Part shown: piece after piece, positions 54,005-62,749 of the stretch
Position numbering within the stretch: the first letter of the stretch is position 1
Layout of the letters: each line of letters starts with the position of its first letter
Assembly (NCBI RefSeq): GCF_013393325.1
Contig: NZ_QJRC01000102.1
Span: forward strand, 62,001-126,000
From: Pseudomonas hunanensis
GTDB lineage: Bacteria > Pseudomonadota > Gammaproteobacteria > Pseudomonadales > Pseudomonadaceae
Length of the DNA stretch: 64,000 nucleotides
Reading direction: 5' to 3'
Notes under the pieces: model-generated
Databases searched by the model: none
The model's input: the letters and a program-made list of their open reading frames with translations, nothing else
What the model was told of the DNA's origin: nothing
Made by a program: the position numbers and the translations under genes

Positions 54005-54754
54005 TCACGCCCCGCGCCGCTCGATCTCCTCGGCATACCGCGCCGCAAAAGCCATCAACACCGGCCCGGCGGCCTGCAAGGTTACCAACGCAGCGCGCAG
54101 GAAGTTCATGTTCCCTTCAACCCGCGCGTGTTCCAGCCACTGCCCAGCCTCGGTCAGTTGCCCACGCTCGACCAGCACCAGCGCCAGGCTGAACATCCCA
54201 CGGAAATCCCCCGCCTCGGCCGAACGCCGATACCAGCGTACCGCCCGCGCCGGGCTGGGCGCCGTGGCAATGCCCTGCTCCAGGTAACGCCCATACAGGT
54301 TCATCGACTTGGCATGCCCCATTTGCGCAGCCTTCTCGTAGCACATCAGTGCCTGCCCCTGATTGGCCGGCACACCGCGCCCGGTCGCCAGTAGGTTGCC
54401 CAGGTTGTACAGGCCCCAGTCCAGCCCCGCGTCGGCGGCACGCGCATAGTGAACGGCCGCTTGCGACAAACTCACCTCGCCACCCCAGCCATGTTCCAGG
54501 CAACGCCCGAGCATGTTGTGCGCCATGGCACTGCCGCCCTGTGCGGCGATGCCAAACCAACGCCGGGCCACGGTTGCATCTTCTTCAATACCGCGGCCAT
54601 CCAGCAGGATCTGCCCCAACAGCAACTGCGCCTCGACCGCGCCCTGCCCCGCCGCCGCCAAGATCGCCTGGGCGGCCTTGCCGGGGCTTTCTTCGAGCAT
54701 GGCCTGCAAGCCGGCCACATCCACCACTTCTTCACGTCGCAACAGATAGGACAC
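54005..54754 (-). CDS. Sel1-repeat (TPR-like) protein
   Basis: A 249-residue protein made of Sel1-like repeats: AQLLLGQILLDGRGIEEDATVARRWFGIAAQGG, AMAHNMLGRCLEHGWGGEVSLSQAAVHYARAADAG, GLYNLGNLLATGRGVPANQGQALMCYEKAAQMG and SMNLYGRYLEQGIATAPSPARAVRWYRRSAEAG. Such proteins act as scaffolds. It begins with GTG at 54754, three bases after the piuC stop, so it belongs to the piuC transcript; the same gene follows piuC in P. aeruginosa. A role in siderophore uptake or in stabilising PiuC is possible but not shown. Confidence 0.88.
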   Translation of the reverse strand: MSYLLRREEVVDVAGLQAMLEESPGKAAQAILAAAGQGAVEAQLLLGQILLDGRGIEEDATVARRWFGIAAQGGSAMAHNMLGRCLEHGWGGEVSLSQAAVHYARAADAGLDWGLYNLGNLLATGRGVPANQGQALMCYEKAAQMGHAKSMNLYGRYLEQGIATAPSPARAVRWYRRSAEAGDFRGMFSLALVLVERGQLTEAGQWLEHARVEGNMNFLRAALVTLQAAGPVLMAFAARYAEEIERRGA

Positions 54755-54757
54755 GGC

Positions 54758-55438
54758 TCAGACCTCAGCCCAGCGGCGCAGCAGGTTGTGGTAGGTGCCC
54801 GTCAGTTGCAGCAGCGAAGGATGGTCTGGCACATCGGCAGTCAGTTGCTGGATGGCGTTGTCCATCTCGAACAGCAGTGCCCGCTGGCTGTCCTCGCGCA
54901 CCAGGCTCTGGGTCCAGAAGAATGCGGCATAGCGCTGCCCACGGGTCACCGGGTTGACCTTGTGCAGGCTGGTGCCGGGGTACAGCACCAGGTCACCGGC
55001 GGCCAGCTTGACCTGCTGCACGCCATAGGTGTCCTGAATCACCAGCTCACCGCCGTCGTAGCTGTCTGGGTCGCTGAGGAACAGCGTGGAAGACAGGTCG
55101 GTACGCACCCGCTCCGGGCTGCCCTTGGGCTGGCGCAGGGCGTTGTCGATGTGGAAACCGAAGTTGCCACCTTCGCGGTAGCAATTGATCAGCGGCGGGA
55201 ACACCTTGTGCGGCAACGCTGCAGACATGAAGCGCGGGGTTTTCCACAAGCGGTCGATCAGCGCAGAGCCGATCTCCTTGGCCAGCGCGTGCCCTTCCGG
55301 CAACTGCAGGTTGTGTTTGGCCTTGGCCGACTGATAACCAGCCGTGACCTTGCCATCGGCCCAGTCGGCCTGCTCCAGCGCCTCGCGGATACGGGCCAGT
55401 TCATCAGCGTCGAACAGGCCTGGGATGTGAAGCAGCAT
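54758..55438 (-). CDS. piuC: PKHD-type Fe(II)/2-oxoglutarate hydroxylase PiuC
   Basis: A 226-residue dioxygenase of the YbiX/PiuC family. The iron ligands are H96 and D98 (FGFHIDNAL) and H159 (YPGTSLHKV), with R169 for 2-oxoglutarate (TRGQRY). It is divergent from the receptor gene piuA, with a Fur-like site between them. In relatives PiuC and PiuA are induced by iron starvation, and mutation of either alters uptake of siderophore-drug conjugates. Its substrate is unknown. Confidence 0.95.
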   Translation of the reverse strand: MLLHIPGLFDADELARIREALEQADWADGKVTAGYQSAKAKHNLQLPEGHALAKEIGSALIDRLWKTPRFMSAALPHKVFPPLINCYREGGNFGFHIDNALRQPKGSPERVRTDLSSTLFLSDPDSYDGGELVIQDTYGVQQVKLAAGDLVLYPGTSLHKVNPVTRGQRYAAFFWTQSLVREDSQRALLFEMDNAIQQLTADVPDHPSLLQLTGTYHNLLRRWAEV

Positions 55439-55468
55439 GGCGGCAGCACCGTTAGGAAATGTAAAGGC

Positions 55469-55487
55469 GCCAATGATATTGATTCCC
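55469..55487. promoter_or_regulatory. Probable Fur box upstream of piuC
   Basis: GCCAATGATATTGATTCCC holds the core AATGATAtTgATT and matches about 13 of 19 consensus positions. It lies 30 bases before piuC, in the piuC-piuA divergent region. Confidence 0.6.
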
Positions 55488-55575
55488 TTTTGCGCTGCAC
55501 AAGCCCCGTTCGCCGCTTAAGACGTTTCAGCTGTATGAAACCGTAAGGGCAAATTGTAAAGATTGTAAATTCTTC

Positions 55576-55594
55576 ACTAATGGTAACGACTCTC
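55576..55594. promoter_or_regulatory. Weak second Fur-like site near piuA
   Basis: ACTAATGGTAACGACTCTC matches about 12 of 19 Fur consensus positions, 67 bases before piuA. Fur control of piuA is expected from the family; this site alone is weak evidence. Confidence 0.35.
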
Positions 55595-55612
55595 AATTGT
55601 TAGTCACAATTG
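55594..55612. promoter_or_regulatory. Perfect palindrome in the piuA promoter region
   Basis: CAATTGT (55594-55600) and ACAATTG (55606-55612) are a perfect inverted repeat with a 5-base spacer, 49 bases before piuA. It looks like an operator for a dimeric regulator other than Fur. Confidence 0.5.
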
Positions 55613-55660
55613 CTTACACTAGTATCCGCCGCCTCAACACCTTGGGGAAGGTCCTAAGCA

Positions 55661-57967
55661 ATGCGCCAGTACGTACCATCTGCAGTGAGTTCGCCACGCC
55701 TGATCGTGTCTGCCATCGGTGTCGCCCTTAGCGCCTCGTCGGTGTATGCCGCCGACCCGGCCGCCAGCAGCGCCATTACCCTCGATGCCACCAGCGTCAA
55801 CGGCAAGGCTGAACAAGCCAGCACCGATTACAAGGTCGAGAAGGCCGCCTCGCAGAAGTACACCGCGCCGCTGGTGGACACCCCGCGCTCGGTCACCGTG
55901 ATCCCGCAGCAAGTGATCAAGGACACCAATGCCCTGACCCTGCAGGACGCCTTGCGTACTGTGCCGGGCATCACCTTTGGTGCCGGCGAAGGCGGCAACC
56001 CGCAAGGTGACCGCCCGTTCATTCGCGGCTTCGACGCCCAAGGCGATACCTACCTGGATGGCGTGCGTGACACTGGCGCGCAAACCCGCGAAATCTTTGC
56101 CATCGAATCGGTTGAAGTGGCCAAGGGCCCGAACTCGGCCATCGGTGGCCGCGGCGCGGCCGGCGGCACCATCAACCTGGTGAGCAAGCGTGCGCACCTG
56201 GGCAACTCGCTGGACGGCGCCTGGACCTGGGGCAGCGACCAGACCCAACGCTACACCTTCGACGGCAACTACCAATTCAGCGACACCGTTGCCGGCCGCC
56301 TGAACCTGATGACCCACGAAAGCAACGTCGCCGGCCGCGACAAGGTCAACTACGACCGCTGGGGTATCGCCCCATCGCTGGCCTTCGGCCTGGGCACCCC
56401 GACCCGCGTCAACCTCGACTACTATCACCTGGAAAGCGACGACCTGCCGGATTCGGGCATCCCGTACAGCATTCCGACCAATGGCAGCGGTGGACGCACC
56501 TCGGCGCACCCGAGCAAACCGGACGACGGCGGCGACAGCGATAACTTCTATGGCTTGACCGGTCGCGACTTCCGCAAGAGCCGCGTGGACATCGCCACCT
56601 TCGCCATCGAGCACGACCTGACCGACTCGCTGACCATCAAGAACACCCTGCGTCACGGCAACAGCATGCAGGACTACATCCTGACCCAGCCTGACGACAG
56701 CAAGGGCAACGTCAACAACGGTAGCGTCTGGCGCCGTGCCAACACCCGTGTCGGCAACACCGCCACCACCACCAACCAGACCGACCTGTTCGGCGAGTTC
56801 TACCTGGGCGGCCTGAAGAACAGCTTCTCCACCGGTATCGAACTGAGCCGTGAAGAGAGCAAGCGCTCCACCTACAACGTCGACACCAATACCCGTGGCT
56901 CGACCGCCACCACCTGTAACCCAAGCCTGATCGGCGCGCACAGTGGCTACAACTGCACCTCGCTGGGCAACCCGAACCCGGACGACCCATGGAACGGCGC
57001 GATCTCGCGCAACTACGCCGGCACCGATACCAAAGGCACTACGCGCGCCCTGTATGTGTTCGACACCCTGGAGCTAACGCCTGATTGGCTGCTGAACATG
57101 GGGCTGCGCTACGACCACTTCGACACCCAGTACCGTACTTATGACGCTGCTGGCGCGACCGTCGTGAACACCAAAGGAATCGCAGCCAAAGGTCGAGACA
57201 AGAGTGAATTCGTAACGGGCCAACTTGGCCTGGTCTGGAAGCCAGCCGAGAACGGTAGCATCTACGTTTCCTATGCCACCTCCGCGACACCTCCAGGCGC
57301 GATGCTTGGCGAAGGCATGGAAGGCAACCCGCCACCAAACAGCACTGACCGCAACGGCAACCTGTTGAGCAGCGACATGGAGCCGGAAGAAACCACCAAC
57401 TACGAAATCGGCACCAAGTGGGACCTGCTCGACCAGCGCCTGTCGCTGACCGCCGCACTGTTCCGCACCGAGAAGGAAAACGCCCGCGTCCAGGTGGACA
57501 CCACCACCTACGAAAACGTCGGCGAAACCCGCGTGCAAGGTATCGAACTGTCGGCCAGCGGCAAGATCACCGACAAATGGCAGATATTCGCCGGTTACAC
57601 CTACATGCAGGCTCGCCAGATCGACGGCGGCCCGCTGGGCAAGGCCAACGACGGCAACCAGCTGCCGAACACGCCGAACAACAGCGCCAGCCTGTGGACG
57701 ACCTACTCGATCACGCCGAAGCTGACCGTCGGTGGCGGTGCCTTCTACGTGGATGACGTGTACGGCAGCGTGGCCAACACCACCATGGTCGACAGCTACG
57801 TACGCTACGACGCCATGGCCGCCTACAAGCTGACCAAGAACGTCGACCTGCAGTTGAACGTGCAGAACCTGACCAACGAGGTGTACTACGACAAGGCCTT
57901 CTCCACCCACTTCGCCAACCAGGCGGCCGGGCGGACTGCACTGTTGACCACCAGCGTCCACTTCTGA
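55661..57967 (+). CDS. piuA: Catechol-siderophore TonB-dependent receptor PiuA
   Basis: Outer-membrane receptor of 768 residues without a signalling domain. The signal is SPRLIVSAIGVALSASSVYA/AD; the plug follows (VDTPRSVTVIPQQVIKDTNALTLQDALRTVPGITFGAGEGGNPQGDRPFIRGFDAQGDTYLDGVRD, GGRGAAGGTINLVSK) and the barrel ends TALLTTSVHF. It resembles Fiu/PiuA, which import iron with monocatechol-type compounds. AAGG precedes the ATG. It is divergent from piuC and is followed by a terminator and a membrane reductase gene. Confidence 0.92.
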   Translation: MRQYVPSAVSSPRLIVSAIGVALSASSVYAADPAASSAITLDATSVNGKAEQASTDYKVEKAASQKYTAPLVDTPRSVTVIPQQVIKDTNALTLQDALRTVPGITFGAGEGGNPQGDRPFIRGFDAQGDTYLDGVRDTGAQTREIFAIESVEVAKGPNSAIGGRGAAGGTINLVSKRAHLGNSLDGAWTWGSDQTQRYTFDGNYQFSDTVAGRLNLMTHESNVAGRDKVNYDRWGIAPSLAFGLGTPTRVNLDYYHLESDDLPDSGIPYSIPTNGSGGRTSAHPSKPDDGGDSDNFYGLTGRDFRKSRVDIATFAIEHDLTDSLTIKNTLRHGNSMQDYILTQPDDSKGNVNNGSVWRRANTRVGNTATTTNQTDLFGEFYLGGLKNSFSTGIELSREESKRSTYNVDTNTRGSTATTCNPSLIGAHSGYNCTSLGNPNPDDPWNGAISRNYAGTDTKGTTRALYVFDTLELTPDWLLNMGLRYDHFDTQYRTYDAAGATVVNTKGIAAKGRDKSEFVTGQLGLVWKPAENGSIYVSYATSATPPGAMLGEGMEGNPPPNSTDRNGNLLSSDMEPEETTNYEIGTKWDLLDQRLSLTAALFRTEKENARVQVDTTTYENVGETRVQGIELSASGKITDKWQIFAGYTYMQARQIDGGPLGKANDGNQLPNTPNNSASLWTTYSITPKLTVGGGAFYVDDVYGSVANTTMVDSYVRYDAMAAYKLTKNVDLQLNVQNLTNEVYYDKAFSTHFANQAAGRTALLTTSVHF

Positions 57968-57979
57968 CGAAACACCCTC

Positions 57980-58011
57980 AAGCCCCGTTCATTCCTGTGA
58001 GCGGGGCTTTT
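57980..58011 (+). terminator. Rho-independent terminator of piuA
   Basis: AAGCCCCG (57980-57987) and CGGGGCTT (58002-58009) form an 8-base-pair stem with a 14-base loop, ending in a TTTT run. Confidence 0.85.
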
Positions 58012-58069
58012 GCGTATCAAGGCATAATGCACGCCGCGCAGTGTGCGGCAGTAAGACAAGGTGATCGAT

Positions 58070-60625
58070 GTGGTGAAGAAGACGCTGTTCCAATTGCACT
58101 GGTTCTTTGGCATCACCGCAGGCCTGGTACTGGCCTTGATGGGCATTACCGGCGCCCTGTACTCGTTCCAGGAAGAACTGCTGCGTGCGTTCAATGCCGA
58201 TGTGCTCAAGGTAGAAGTGCGCGCCGAAGGCGTGCTGCCACCGGCCGAACTGGTGCAGCGGGTCGAAGCCCAGCAACATGACAAAGTGTCGATGCTGTGG
58301 GTGGACGTGCGCGAAGGCAATGCCGCACGCATCTTCTTCATGCCACCACCGGGCGAACGCCGTGGCGAGCTGCGCTATGCCGACCCGTACACTGGCGAAC
58401 TAAAAGGCGAAGTAGCCGGGCAAGGCTTCTTCAATCTCATGCTCAACCTGCACCGTTTCCTGGCCATGGGCGACACTGGCCGGCAGATCACCGGTGCCTG
58501 CACCCTGATGCTGGTGTTCTTCTGCCTGTCCGGCCTGTACCTGCGCTGGCCGCGCAAGGCGCTGGACTGGCGCACCTGGCTGACCTTCGACTGGGCCAAG
58601 AAAGGCCGTGCCTTCAACTGGGACCTGCACGCCGTGGCCGGCACCTGGTGCCTGCTGTTCTATCTGCTGTTCGCCCTGACCGGGCTGTTCTGGTCCTATG
58701 AATGGTACCGCGAAGGCCTGAACAAGCTGCTGGCCGACGCGCCAGCAGCCGGACAACAGCAGAAGCGCGGCGAAGGCCGTGGCCGCCACGGGCCGCAGAA
58801 AGTCGACAAGAATGCCCCGCCGCTGGTGGTCGACTACGACGCCATCTGGTCCAACCTCAAGGACGCCGCAGGCCCAGGCCTTGCCGCTTACAACCTGCGC
58901 CTGCCACCGGCTGGCGGCCAGCCGGCCAACCTGTTCTACCTGCTGGACAACGCCGATCACCCTCGCGCCTTCAACACCCTGGTGCTGGACCCGGCCACCG
59001 GCCAGGTGAAAAACCACGACCGCTACACCGACAAATCCTTCAAGGCCCAACTGCTGCAAAGCGTCTACGCCCTGCACGTCGGTGAGTACTTTGGCCTGCC
59101 GGGGCGCATCATCGTCACCATCGCCAGCCTGACAATGCCGTTGTTCTTCGTCACCGGCTGGCTGCTGTACCTCGACCGTCGCCGCAAAAAGCGCCAGGTA
59201 CGTGAGGCCCGTGGCAACGTCGCCAGTAGCAACGGCAGTGGCGATAGCTGGCTGATCGGTTTTGCCAGCCAAAGCGGCTTTGCCGAACAGCTGGCCTGGC
59301 AGAGTGCCGGGCAATTGCAAGCCGCCGGCCTGCCAGTGCAAGTGCGCGCCCTGGCCGAGTTGGGCGAAAACGACCTGCGCCAGGCCCGCCGTGCGCTGTT
59401 CGTGGTCAGCACGTTCGGCGATGGCGAAGCCCCCGACAGCGCCCGCGCCTTCGAGCGCAAGGTGCTCGGCCAGCCCTGGGTACTGAACGACCTCAGCTAT
59501 GCCCTGCTCGCCCTCGGTGATCGCCAGTACCCGCACTTCTGCGGCTTTGCTCGACGCCTGCAGGCGTGGCTGGGTGAGCGCGGTGCCAGCAGCGCCTTCA
59601 GCCCGGTGGAAGTGGACAACGCCGACCAGGCTGCCCTGCAGCAGTGGCAGCAGGAACTGGCACAACTAACCGGTGCCCAGCCGGTAGCTGCATGGCAACC
59701 GCCGAGCTTTGGCAACTGGTCGCTGGTGCACCGCGAACTGCTCAACCCGGGCAGTCAGGGCCAACCGGTGTACCTGCTAGGCCTGCGCCCAGAGGCGCCT
59801 GCCAGCTGGGAAGCCGGTGACCTGGTGGAGATCCTGCCGCTCAATGGTCAGCCACGGATCGACGCGTTCCTCAAGGGTATGGCACTGGACGCCAACACCC
59901 AGGTGCAAGTGAATGGCCTGAGCGAAACACTGGCCCAAGCCCTGGCTGGCCGCCAGCTGCCAACACGCCGGGATCACCTGATCGGCTTGCAGCCGCAAGC
60001 GCTGATCGACGCACTGGTGCCAATCGGCAGCCGCGAATACTCCATTGCCTCGATCGCCAGTGATGGTGTGCTGGAGCTGATCGTGCGCCAGGAACGCCAC
60101 GCCGACGGCCACCTGGGCCTGGGTTCCGGTTGGCTGACCGAGTACTTGCCGTTGAACGGCACATTGAGCCTGCGCCTGCGAAGGAACAGTGGCTTCCACC
60201 TGCCCGAAACCGCTGCCCCCCTGATCCTGATCGGCAACGGCACAGGCATTGCCGGCCTGCGCAGCTTGATCCGGGCCCGGGCAAATGCAGGCGAGCAGCG
60301 CAACTGGCTGCTGTTTGGCGAGCGTAACCGAGCGCATGACCTGTTGTGTGGGGATGAACTGCAGGGCTGGCTGGACAGCGGCGACCTGGCACGGCTGGAC
60401 CTGGCGTTTTCGCGGGATCAGGCCGAGAAGGTCTATGTGCAGGATGTGTTGCTGCAGCAGGCTGACGCGCTCAAACGCTGGGTCGCGGAGGGTGCCTATG
60501 TGTATGTCTGCGGCAGCCTGCAAGGCATGGCTGCGGGGGTAGATGCGGCGCTAAACGGCATGCTTGGGGAAGCCGCTGTGCAGCAACTGATCGAGGATGG
60601 GCGGTATCGGCGGGATGTTTACTGA
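58070..60625 (+). CDS. PepSY-TM / flavodoxin-FNR fusion reductase (PiuB-like)
   Basis: A large inner-membrane oxidoreductase of about 851 residues. The N-terminal half is a PepSY-associated four-helix domain with conserved histidines (LFQLHWFFGITAGLVLALMGITGALYSFQEELL; NLHRFLAMGDTGRQITG; WDLHAVAGTW; LHVGEYFGLPGRIIVTIASL). The C-terminal half joins a flavodoxin domain (IGFASQSGFAEQLAWQ; VVSTFGDGEAPDSARAFE) to an FAD/NADPH reductase (YSIASIASDGVLELIVRQ; LILIGNGTGIAGLRSLI; YVYVCGSLQGMAAGVD). It should pass electrons from NADPH across the membrane, probably to reduce ferric siderophore. GTG at 58070 has AAGG at 8 bases; 58061 and 58073 are alternatives. Confidence 0.9.
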   Translation: MVKKTLFQLHWFFGITAGLVLALMGITGALYSFQEELLRAFNADVLKVEVRAEGVLPPAELVQRVEAQQHDKVSMLWVDVREGNAARIFFMPPPGERRGELRYADPYTGELKGEVAGQGFFNLMLNLHRFLAMGDTGRQITGACTLMLVFFCLSGLYLRWPRKALDWRTWLTFDWAKKGRAFNWDLHAVAGTWCLLFYLLFALTGLFWSYEWYREGLNKLLADAPAAGQQQKRGEGRGRHGPQKVDKNAPPLVVDYDAIWSNLKDAAGPGLAAYNLRLPPAGGQPANLFYLLDNADHPRAFNTLVLDPATGQVKNHDRYTDKSFKAQLLQSVYALHVGEYFGLPGRIIVTIASLTMPLFFVTGWLLYLDRRRKKRQVREARGNVASSNGSGDSWLIGFASQSGFAEQLAWQSAGQLQAAGLPVQVRALAELGENDLRQARRALFVVSTFGDGEAPDSARAFERKVLGQPWVLNDLSYALLALGDRQYPHFCGFARRLQAWLGERGASSAFSPVEVDNADQAALQQWQQELAQLTGAQPVAAWQPPSFGNWSLVHRELLNPGSQGQPVYLLGLRPEAPASWEAGDLVEILPLNGQPRIDAFLKGMALDANTQVQVNGLSETLAQALAGRQLPTRRDHLIGLQPQALIDALVPIGSREYSIASIASDGVLELIVRQERHADGHLGLGSGWLTEYLPLNGTLSLRLRRNSGFHLPETAAPLILIGNGTGIAGLRSLIRARANAGEQRNWLLFGERNRAHDLLCGDELQGWLDSGDLARLDLAFSRDQAEKVYVQDVLLQQADALKRWVAEGAYVYVCGSLQGMAAGVDAALNGMLGEAAVQQLIEDGRYRRDVY

Positions 60626-60647
60626 TCAGACATTGATGTAAAGGCAT

Positions 60648-60674
60648 CAGGCCCCTTGTGCTACAAGGGGCCTG
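60648..60674. terminator. Hairpin between reductase gene and amidase gene
   Basis: CAGGCCCCTTGT (60648-60659) and ACAAGGGGCCTG (60663-60674) form a perfect 12-base-pair stem with a GCT loop in the 57-base gap between convergent genes. Confidence 0.85.
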
Positions 60675-60682
60675 ACCTGCTG

Positions 60683-61474
60683 TCAGTGCAACTCGAAGGT
60701 ATCGGCATCCAGGTTGGCCGGGAATTTGGCCCGGTACGCCGCCAGTTCCGCCGCACTCAACACAGCAGTAAATACCCCGTCCGCCTCGCCGGCGCTCAGC
60801 AGGCTCTCGCCCTGGAAGTCCAGCACCTGGCTGTCACCCGAATACGCAAAGCCTTTGCCATCCGTGCCCACCCGGTTCACCGCAGCCACATAACACAGGT
60901 TCTCGATACCCCGCGCCGGCAACAGGCGGTTCCAGTGCTGGCGGCGCGCTGCCGGCCAGTTGGCGGTGTACAGCAGCAGGTCGGTGTCCTGGGCATCGCG
61001 GCTCCACACCGGGAAGCGCAGGTCATAACAAATCAGCGGGCGAATCCGCCAGCCCTTTACCTCGAACTGCACCTGGCGCTCGCCTGGGGTGTAATGCTTG
61101 TGCTCACCGGCCATGCGGAACAGGTGGCGTTTGTCGTAATGCAGGATCTCGCCGTCCGGTCGCGCCCACAACAGACGGTTGCGGTGGCTACCATCGGCGG
61201 CCTGGATGATTACGCTGCCGGTAATCACCGCGCTGTATTTCTTCGCCTGGGCTTTCAGCCATTTATAGGTCGGGCCGTTCTCCGGCTCGCACAAGCTTTC
61301 CGACTGCATCGAAAAGCCGGTGGTGAACATTTCCGGCAGGATCACCAGGTCCACTTCGCCCACCTGCTCCAGCAACTCCTCGAAGTGTGCATAGTTGGCC
61401 TCGCGGTCGTGCCAGGCCAGGGTGGTTTGCACCAGGGCGACTCTCAGGTTCGGCAGTGTGCTCAGATCGCGCAT
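60683..61474 (-). CDS. Omega-amidase of the nitrilase family (YafV-like)
   Basis: A 263-residue nitrilase-superfamily enzyme with the triad E48 (VILPEMF), K115 (YDKRHLFRMAGEHKHY) and C149 (LICYDLRFPVW). RMAGEHKHYTPG and CYDLRFPVWSRD are typical of omega-amidases that hydrolyse 2-oxoglutaramate and 2-oxosuccinamate. It overlaps the upstream transaminase gene by 13 bases, and a methionine/glutamine transaminase plus omega-amidase pair is a known repair/salvage unit. It starts at 61474; in-frame starts to 61522 lie inside the transaminase. Confidence 0.92.
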   Translation of the reverse strand: MRDLSTLPNLRVALVQTTLAWHDREANYAHFEELLEQVGEVDLVILPEMFTTGFSMQSESLCEPENGPTYKWLKAQAKKYSAVITGSVIIQAADGSHRNRLLWARPDGEILHYDKRHLFRMAGEHKHYTPGERQVQFEVKGWRIRPLICYDLRFPVWSRDAQDTDLLLYTANWPAARRQHWNRLLPARGIENLCYVAAVNRVGTDGKGFAYSGDSQVLDFQGESLLSAGEADGVFTAVLSAAELAAYRAKFPANLDADTFELH

Positions 61475-62610
61475 AGTCGTTCCGCTGCCTGACGCAGCGT
61501 CTCCTCTCGTTTGGCAAAGCACAGGCGCACCAGGCGTTGCTCGGGGATGGGTTGCTGGTAGAACACCGACACCGGGATGGTCGCCACGCCGTGCTCACGG
61601 GTCAGCCACAGCGACATGTCGACATCGTTCAGGTCCGGGCGGATCTGCGAATAATCCACCAGCTGGAAATAAGTGCCCGCCGTGCGGGCAAAGCTGAAGC
61701 GCGAGCCCTCCAGCAAACCGCAGAACAGGTCGCGCTTGGCCTGATAGAACGCCGGCAGTTCATCGATATGCTCGGGGTGCTCGGCCATGAAGTCGGCCAG
61801 CGCACACTGCAGCGGTGTCACCCCGCAGAAGTTGACGTACTGGTGCACCTTGCGCAGCTCTGCGCTCAGCGCGGGCGGAGCGATCACGTAGCCTGTCTTC
61901 CAGCCGGTAACGTGGTAGGTCTTGCCGAACGAGCTGACCACGAAGGCACGTTGGTACAGCTGCTCGTGGGCCAGCACGCTGGCATGGCGAACGCCGTCAT
62001 AAACCAGGTGCTCGTACACTTCATCGCTGACCAGGTAAATATCGCGGTCGGCAACGAGCTTTGCCAGCTGGTCAAGGTCTTCGCGGGTGATCAAGGCACC
62101 GCTGGGGTTGTGCGGCGAGTTGAGGATGACCATGCGCGTGCGCGGGCTCAGCGCATCGCTGAACTTCTGCCAGTCGATACGGAAATTGCCGTCGCTCAGT
62201 TGCACATGCACACAGCGGCCACCGGCCAGCTCCACGGACGGCTCGTAGCTGTCGTAGCACGGGTCGAAGACAATCACCTCGTCACCGGCATGCACCACCG
62301 CCTGGATGGCACAAAAGATCGCCTCGGTGGCACCCGGGGTGATGGTCACTTCCTGGTCCGCATCCACCCTGGCGCCATACAGGCGCTCGACCTTGGCCGC
62401 CACCTGCTGGCGCAGGGCCGGCAAGCCGGTCATCGGCGAATACTGGTTATGCCCGGCGGCCACGTGCCGGCCTACCGCATCGAGCAGTGCCTGCGGGCCA
62501 TTGAAATCGGGGAAGCCTTGGGACAGGTTGAGCGCGCCAGTCTGCACGGCGAGCTGGGACATGGTGGTGAAGATGGTCGTGCCGACATTCGGCAGTTTGC
62601 TGCGGATCAT
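61462..62610 (-). CDS. Methionine/glutamine aminotransferase, YbdL-like
   Basis: PLP-dependent class I/II aminotransferase of 382 residues. The Schiff-base lysine is K230 (SSFGKTYHVTGWKTGY). Substrate and cofactor motifs include LSQGFPDF, NQYSPMTGLPALRQ, SPHNPSGALIT and SDEVYEHLVYDG. The sequence follows the YbdL/MtnE group, which transfers amino groups from methionine, glutamine or aromatic amino acids to keto acids. With the omega-amidase next to it the pair pulls transamination of glutamine forward. The start at 62610 has AGGAAAGAGGG upstream. Confidence 0.92.
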   Translation of the reverse strand: MIRSKLPNVGTTIFTTMSQLAVQTGALNLSQGFPDFNGPQALLDAVGRHVAAGHNQYSPMTGLPALRQQVAAKVERLYGARVDADQEVTITPGATEAIFCAIQAVVHAGDEVIVFDPCYDSYEPSVELAGGRCVHVQLSDGNFRIDWQKFSDALSPRTRMVILNSPHNPSGALITREDLDQLAKLVADRDIYLVSDEVYEHLVYDGVRHASVLAHEQLYQRAFVVSSFGKTYHVTGWKTGYVIAPPALSAELRKVHQYVNFCGVTPLQCALADFMAEHPEHIDELPAFYQAKRDLFCGLLEGSRFSFARTAGTYFQLVDYSQIRPDLNDVDMSLWLTREHGVATIPVSVFYQQPIPEQRLVRLCFAKREETLRQAAERLCAI

Positions 62611-62717
62611 GGAGCCCTCTTTCCTGGGGTGTATCCGGCACGGGGTGGAGTCCGAGCATAGCGGATCGAGCGGTCAGGAAAAAGGTTGAAACAATAGGGG
62701 GATTGCGGTGGATCAAA

Positions 62718-62742
62718 AACGGGGCCGCATAGCGGCCCCGTT
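62718..62742 (-). terminator. Rho-independent terminator of der
   Basis: AACGGGGCCGC (62718-62728) pairs perfectly with GCGGCCCCGTT (62732-62742); on the minus strand the stem is followed by TTTTTGATCC. It lies eight bases after the der stop. Confidence 0.88.
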
Positions 62743-62749
62743 ATCACTG

